From a bacterium (lineage in GTDB: Bacteria > Cyanobacteriota > Vampirovibrionia > Obscuribacterales > Obscuribacteraceae), in the NCBI GenBank assembly GCA_030431355.1, contig JAUIJG010000033.1:1-20665 (forward strand): 20,665 nt of DNA. The letters run 5' to 3'. Positions 19,739-20,665 of the stretch are shown here, piece after piece; the first letter of the stretch is position 1; every line of letters begins with the position of its first letter. A model generated the notes under the pieces. The model was not told where the DNA came from. It did not search any database and was given only the letters and a program-made list of their open reading frames with translations. Position numbers and translations under genes: made by a program.

Positions 19739-20665
19739 ATGCAATATAGAGCTTCCGAAGGTAGTACTTCGCCGCTTGGGGCCACTGTGATAGACGGTGG
19801 TGTCAATTTTAGTATTTATTCGCGAAGCGCATCGTCATTTGATCTGCTTTTCTATGATCACGAGGATGACCTTAAGCCGAGCCAGACATTCTGTCTCAAT
19901 GCTGAGCAAAATCGGACCTATCATTACTGGCATGTTTTTGTTCATGGTGCCAGAGCCGGGCAGTTGTACGGATGGAGAGCCCATGGCGAATTTCGTCCGG
20001 AGCAAGGACACTTCTTTGATGAAAGTAAGGTGCTCCTAGATCCATACGCCAAGTTCGTCACCGGCTTCAAGCATTACGACAGAAAAGAAGCCTCCCGGTA
20101 TGGTCATCCCACCGGTGCATTGAAGGGAATGGTTGTTAAACCCTTCGATTATGATTGGGAAGGAGATGTCCGGCCGAGAATTCCTTTCTCTCACACGGTT
20201 ATCTATGAAACTCACGTGGGTGGTTTTACCAAACATCCCAGTTCCGGAGTGGATGTTGCTAAGAGAGGGACTTACAGCGGTCTAGTTGAAAAAATTCCAT
20301 ACTTGAAGGAGTTGGGTGTCACCACCCTGGAGTTGATGCCGGTGCAGCAATTCGATTCCCAGGATGCTCCCGACGGGCTTTCAAATTACTGGGGATACAG
20401 TCCTATCTCATTTTTTGCTCCTCATCAACAGTATAGTTCGGTTCGGACCAACGCTCTAGATGAGTTTAGAGACATGGTGAAAGCGCTGCATCGAGAAGGG
20501 ATAGAGGTGATACTGGATGTGGTGTTCAATCATACCGCTGAAAATGATCGAAATGGACCGATTCTCTCTTTGAGGGGGATAGACAACAATTCATACTATA
20601 TCCTTGCGCCGGAGACCCACGCCTATCAGGATTTTACCGGATGCGGCAATACTCTTAAGGCTGAG
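19739..20665 (+). CDS. glgX: Glycogen debranching enzyme GlgX, 5' part
   Basis: The first 309 residues of a protein of usually 650-720. Residues 10-95 are the N-terminal CBM48-like domain (S-P-L-G-A-T-V-I-D-G-G-V-N-F-S-I-Y-S, then W-H-V-F-V-H-G-A-R-A-G-Q-L-Y-G-W-R-A-H-G). L-L-D-P-Y-A-K follows, then the GH13 barrel: V-I-Y-E-T-H-V-G-G-F-T, N-Y-W-G-Y-S-P, and conserved region I, D260-V-V-F-N-H-T. The catalytic Asp/Glu/Asp residues lie beyond the window. GlgX (isoamylase type, GH13_11) cleaves alpha-1,6 branches of phosphorylase-limit glycogen, together with GlgP and GlgB. The ATG at 19739 gives a normal N-terminus, although its ribosome binding site is weak. The gene is divergent from the 2H gene and has its own extended -10 promoter. 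Confidence 0.9.
   Translation, partial: MQYRASEGSTSPLGATVIDGGVNFSIYSRSASSFDLLFYDHEDDLKPSQTFCLNAEQNRTYHYWHVFVHGARAGQLYGWRAHGEFRPEQGHFFDESKVLLDPYAKFVTGFKHYDRKEASRYGHPTGALKGMVVKPFDYDWEGDVRPRIPFSHTVIYETHVGGFTKHPSSGVDVAKRGTYSGLVEKIPYLKELGVTTLELMPVQQFDSQDAPDGLSNYWGYSPISFFAPHQQYSSVRTNALDEFRDMVKALHREGIEVILDVVFNHTAENDRNGPILSLRGIDNNSYYILAPETHAYQDFTGCGNTLKAE

Overview
The window looks like an ordinary chromosomal stretch of a free-living, diderm-type bacterium with moderate GC content. No phage, insertion sequence, CRISPR array, rRNA or tRNA was seen. Many genes start with GTG or TTG and are preceded by GGAG/GAGG-type ribosome binding sites. Several proteins are small tetratricopeptide (TPR, kinesin-light-chain-like) proteins, and many are exported or sit in the envelope. 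This style would fit a non-photosynthetic Cyanobacteriota relative (Obscuribacterales/Melainabacteria-like), but that placement is an inference; no marker gene is present to prove it.

Left part (1-8871). A truncated Rid-family protein (minus) is divergent from a CsgG/LpoB-like secreted protein and an 8-helix membrane protein (plus). A minus-strand block follows: a HAD phosphatase, a YkuD-type L,D-transpeptidase without a signal peptide, a secreted protein made almost wholly of 11- and 7-residue Gly/Val/Lys repeats, and an exported protein with two TonB-C-like domains plus TPRs. On the plus strand come a small secreted protein and a CreD-like membrane protein.

Centre (8875-13053). A TPR protein (minus) is divergent from the most interesting locus: an MBOAT acyltransferase, an SGNH hydrolase-like protein with an N-terminal membrane anchor, and a 46-residue membrane microprotein ending in F-I-Y-A-W-F. 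The arrangement and the C-terminal F-x-Y-x-x-F motif match the DltB/DltD/DltX logic of teichoic-acid D-alanylation, in which the microprotein's C-terminal tyrosine carries the acyl group between the MBOAT and SGNH enzymes. Nothing like DltA/DltC lies nearby, so the polymer and acyl group are unknown. The SGNH frame is interrupted by an in-frame TGA just after its DxxH motif, and the natural C-terminal helix continues behind it. A hypothetical protein and a hairpin-rich intergenic region follow.

Right part (13054-20665). An exported thioredoxin-like DUF255/YyaL protein is followed by a double CDGSH iron-sulfur protein and a DUF547 gene broken by a frameshifting deletion of its conserved core. 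A minus-strand series then carries a PaaI thioesterase, a conserved hypothetical, a TPR protein, a 5'(3')-deoxyribonucleotidase and a 2H-phosphoesterase-like protein. The window ends inside a plus-strand glycogen debranching enzyme (glgX), divergent from the 2H gene across a region with two good -10 boxes and a perfect 12-bp palindrome.
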